Below are positions 61,089 to 64,000 of a stretch of 64,000 bases of DNA, in pieces. The notes below the pieces were generated by a model. That model searched no databases, was not told where the DNA came from, and worked only from the letters and a program-made list of their open reading frames with translations. The stretch spans positions 16,043,513 to 16,107,512 of the forward strand of contig CAIIXF020000004.1 in NCBI GenBank assembly GCA_903813345.2. The letters run 5' to 3'. The position numbers were made by a program, and so were the translations under genes. Origin of the DNA: Owenia fusiformis. Its lineage: Eukaryota; Annelida; Polychaeta; Sabellida; Oweniidae. The stretch's first letter is position 1. The number at the start of each line of letters is the position of its first letter.

Positions 61089-62316
61089 TCTCCCATAGTC
61101 GACGAAATAAAATTGAACATATATTCACTTTTTATATTAGAATGCAAATTAATTCATCGTTAAATGACGGTTAAATACGGCAATCTGTATAGTTGTATTT
61201 TGGTATACATTACAGCTGACTTATATTTTGACAACTCCTATTCAAAAAACCAAGTTTCTTTTATGTTAATTCTGATGTCTGTGTTCTGTACGTGTTTGGT
61301 GGTTTGGCTTTTACGCGGACTGGATTAATACCATACTTGAGAGTTTTTTCATCATCACGTTCCATTCACGCAGTTCTAAGTTTATGGGGTATGTTTAATG
61401 TTAATTATTAATGTCGGCACCACTGTCTAAACGGTCTCTTGTTAGTATCTTATCATCATTAGTGCCCTGTATTTTCGGGCGCCAAACTGATATACAAAAA
61501 AACAGAAGCTGTCTAAAGGTCTCAATTGTTTGTAGTTAGTGCCCTCTTTTCCCCAAGCCAAAATTATTTACAAAAGGCAGAAGCTGTCCAAGGGTCTGTT
61601 TTGGTTTACTTTTTGGAATTACTGGTTTCGATCGATCTCGCATGTATAATAACCACGATTGGGAGCACGTGATCGATCTCGTTCGTATGAGACCCAAGAA
61701 AATCTGAGCTTTTTCAGGGGAACCATGTGAAAATCATACACAAACAAGGTAAATAGATGGCATGGTTGAAAAACCAGAAATAATTATATATATTGCTTTT
61801 TTACAAATTAACCTAGTGTCCCTTCAAATTCTAGTCACTCCTGTTTTCAATATCCTTACATTCAATACAAACTAGAAAAACAGTATATCGGTAACAAATT
61901 CTCTTTACAGCGGGTTGATTTGTCATTGTTCATTTTTAATTTCAAAAAGATCAAATGTTTTACAAATTTCTGATAATGAACAGAGCAATAGCTCAACGAA
62001 TACATCTAGTCTGTATATTTGTTAGCATGATGTTTTCCCGCCTTCTTAGTTCCTAATGTGATAAAGGTATGGGATAACCTTAATACGCCACGCCACGACA
62101 GCCATTACGTCACACCCAGCTCCAGCCTGAAAAGTGAACACAAAACAATCGCGAAATAAAATGAAAACTGAAGTGCTAAACATGGTAAATGAATGGTATG
62201 TGCTTCATTAAGTCTTTTGTGTACTTAATCATCTTTTGGGGATTGTACTGACTTCTTTCCTTTTAAAATAAGCTATGTGCTCGTAAAGTTGATAGTAGGT
62301 TTTATATATTATATAC
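61089..62316. other. Intergenic region upstream of the secreted modular gene
   Basis: No ORF, domain or clear repeat. It should contain the promoter of the gene starting at 61088, but no convincing TATA box was chosen. Confidence 0.5.
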
Positions 62317-62447
62317 AATTATTGACCTCTCCAGAGGTTTACTGTCAAAATTATATCCCGAGACTGTAAACCTCGACCTTTACGGTCTCGGTTTACAGTC
62401 TCGGGATATAATTTTGACAGTAAACCGAATGGAGAGGTCTATAATTG
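62317..62447. repeat. 131-bp near-perfect hairpin
   Basis: CAATTATTGACCTCTCC against GGAGAGGTCTATAATTG at the ends, and GGTTTACTGTCAAAATTATA with TCCCGAGACTGTAAACC inverted inside. It ends 23 bp from the stop codon of the Crypton-like ORF, so a transcript would carry a strong 3' hairpin. Confidence 0.85.
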
Positions 62448-62469
62448 TTTTGTTAGTCCGAAGAATATC

Positions 62470-62823
62470 TTAGATTTTTCTGACCCTTGAACACAACACA
62501 GGTTTGTGGGTGGTTTTACCTTTTCCTGACTTCTGCAGTTCCACAACCTTCGCTTTGAAAACATCGTTTGATGCCTTGAATTCAGACTTGGTAATGTCCA
62601 TCTTAAGTGTCTCTCTGATGTATCGTGCCACTCCCCATTTAAGAAGCTGAAATGATTTCAACTTATAAAGTCCACCGTCTTTTTTTCTAATACCAACGTA
62701 AAACTTTTTCTTCGTATTTTGACTGTCTTTACTCTCTAAGAGACTAATAATATCCTCATCTTCAACATTTTTGAAACGGCTAGTGCTAGCGGCGGCCATT
62801 TTATCGTCTGATAATGACGTCAT
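62470..62823 (-). CDS. Truncated Crypton-type (tyrosine recombinase-derived) ORF
   Basis: 117 residues from ATG 62823, or 62799 (MAAASTSRF). SRFKNVEDEDIISLLESKDS followed by QNTKK matches the N-terminus of Crypton-derived proteins. KFYVGIRKKDGGLYKLKSF, SEFKASNDVFKAKVVELQK and SGKGKTTHKP match the core-binding region that precedes the catalytic domain. Two parts are missing: about 35-40 residues that normally sit between NTKK and the FYV(x)3RKKDG block, and the whole C-terminal recombinase domain with its Arg/His/Tyr residues. It is either a decayed copy or a small domesticated DNA-binding protein; catalysis is excluded. A palindrome (TTCACCGGCAATGCATTGCACGGTGAA-like, 62851-62877) lies just upstream. 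Confidence 0.7.
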   Translation of the reverse strand: MTSLSDDKMAAASTSRFKNVEDEDIISLLESKDSQNTKKKFYVGIRKKDGGLYKLKSFQLLKWGVARYIRETLKMDITKSEFKASNDVFKAKVVELQKSGKGKTTHKPVLCSRVRKI

Positions 62824-62877
62824 TTTAGTGGAATGCTGGGAATATTATTCACCGGCAATGCATTGCACGGTGAACAG

Positions 62878-64000
62878 TTAAAATTAGTCACCGCTCGTTG
62901 ACCAATCAAAATTGAGTATTTCAACTGAGGTACTAACAATATATATTATATACGATTCATATAGCTGTCATCTAGAATGCATAGAGGTTTTAATTTATAA
63001 CCATGACAGAAAAAACATTTTCCCAGATGACTTACCTCCACTACAGGTCGTCTCTAAGTGCAAAATTAAGATCTCTGGTATTGTGTCATCTGCAAATATC
63101 CTTGCTTGTGTACTGAAATAAGAAACATTGTCTAACATTTGATACAGTAATAAATAAGAATGACAAATGATTAATTTCTAGAAAACCATTGTTTTCAATA
63201 TTATACACAATTATGTGAAGATTTAGTCATTAGAGTTTTTTCAAGAACATGTTAAACGTGACTTTAATTGAAAGTGCTATCCTTACCTTCAGAATGATGG
63301 ATATCCAGGAGTAGCTTATCAGACTTCTTGCGTTAGATATGATGCCATCTCAACTCAACATTTACCAGTGTTGGTCAAACATTCCATTAAATCACCTAAA
63401 TCTTAAAATGATTCCTACTCTGTTGATATCTAATCTACAAGCTTGTCTACAAGATTCTATTGTTGCTGAATGCGTATGTCAGAGTATATTGTGTTGTTAA
63501 AGTTTCATCCTCCGATCACAGGGGTCCAAAATCCAGAACATATTCTTTCTTTTTACCCCCTGCGATAAGCAGTTACCATTTCCCCGATTAAGAACTCGCA
63601 ATCTGATTGGCTGTCGCAACACTGCGACAGAAATCATGTATACGTCATTGCGCATGATTAGATCACGTGATTCAGTTAAATCGGACGCGTCCAAATTGGT
63701 TATAGCAGGGGGAAGAAGGAGGTACGGATTCTGAACACCTGCTTTGGAGGATGTTAAAGTTTAAGACGTATATTTTTAACCAGTTCATTCTGTTTTTAAC
63801 CACGTTTCATGAAGTTTAGTCTCTTAATTAATATATTTAGTCGATTATTAAGTTAGCATTATGGTATGTGTCATTTAGGTGTTGATACACCAATATGTAC
63901 AACCCAAATGAAAGGGATTTAATACATCTCAAGCTATAACAAACTACCTAATGACACACGCGTCATGCTAATAAGCAGTTAAAACTACCCGAAACAACCA
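62878..64000. other. No gene recognised at the right edge
   Basis: Short ORFs (62912-63121 plus, 63497-63694 minus) have no domains or splice support. Nothing else is visible. Confidence 0.5.

Overview
This is animal nuclear DNA: AT-rich, sparse in genes, with spliced genes, GT/AG introns, trinucleotide tracts and many short foldback DNA transposons. A rhodopsin-class receptor, metazoan-style phase-1 modular secreted proteins and a Crypton-type recombinase fragment point to a marine invertebrate (lophotrochozoan, or a deuterostome such as amphioxus). The sequence does not let me choose between them. All convincing genes are on the minus strand. There is nothing prokaryotic, no CRISPR array and no rRNA or tRNA gene that I could recognise.

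Layout. 1-3.3 kb: a CpG-rich hairpin, a tandemly duplicated 0.67-kb foldback unit, a decayed exon-like stretch and a TA-flanked mariner-type MITE. 3.8-4.8 kb: an intronless class A GPCR. 4.8-17.4 kb: gene-poor DNA with several MITEs and a dead Tc1 transposon with both ends. 17.4-55.1 kb: one large gene, rebuilt here exon by exon from splice sites, for a secreted protein with a signal peptide, a helical region and three or four phytocyanin-like blue-copper (cupredoxin) domains. The domains are joined by Thr-rich and Glu/Asp-rich linkers. The proposed exons keep one continuous frame of 990 codons including the stop. 21.5-38.8 kb: a 17.2-kb repeat array inside one intron of that gene. 59.3-61.1 kb: the 5' part of a second secreted modular gene. 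62.3-62.9 kb: a hairpin and a truncated Crypton-derived ORF.

The middle of the cupredoxin gene is a tandem duplication. Block A (18.17-39.08 kb) and block B (39.27-42.5 kb) are near identical. Block A additionally carries the 17-kb array and a 456-bp element with a 7-bp target-site duplication, and block B shows the empty sites. The A/B junction is a perfect palindrome with 170-bp arms, made from half a cupredoxin exon. A second perfect palindrome (191-bp arms) lies inside the array. Either fold-back rearrangement has occurred twice here, or the assembly has joined haplotypes and chimeric reads. This needs to be settled before the gene model is trusted.

Most interesting biology: copper-site domains of the plant phytocyanin/stellacyanin type, each made from two exons of compatible phase, strung together in an animal secreted protein. 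The predicted axial ligand alternates between Gln and Met.
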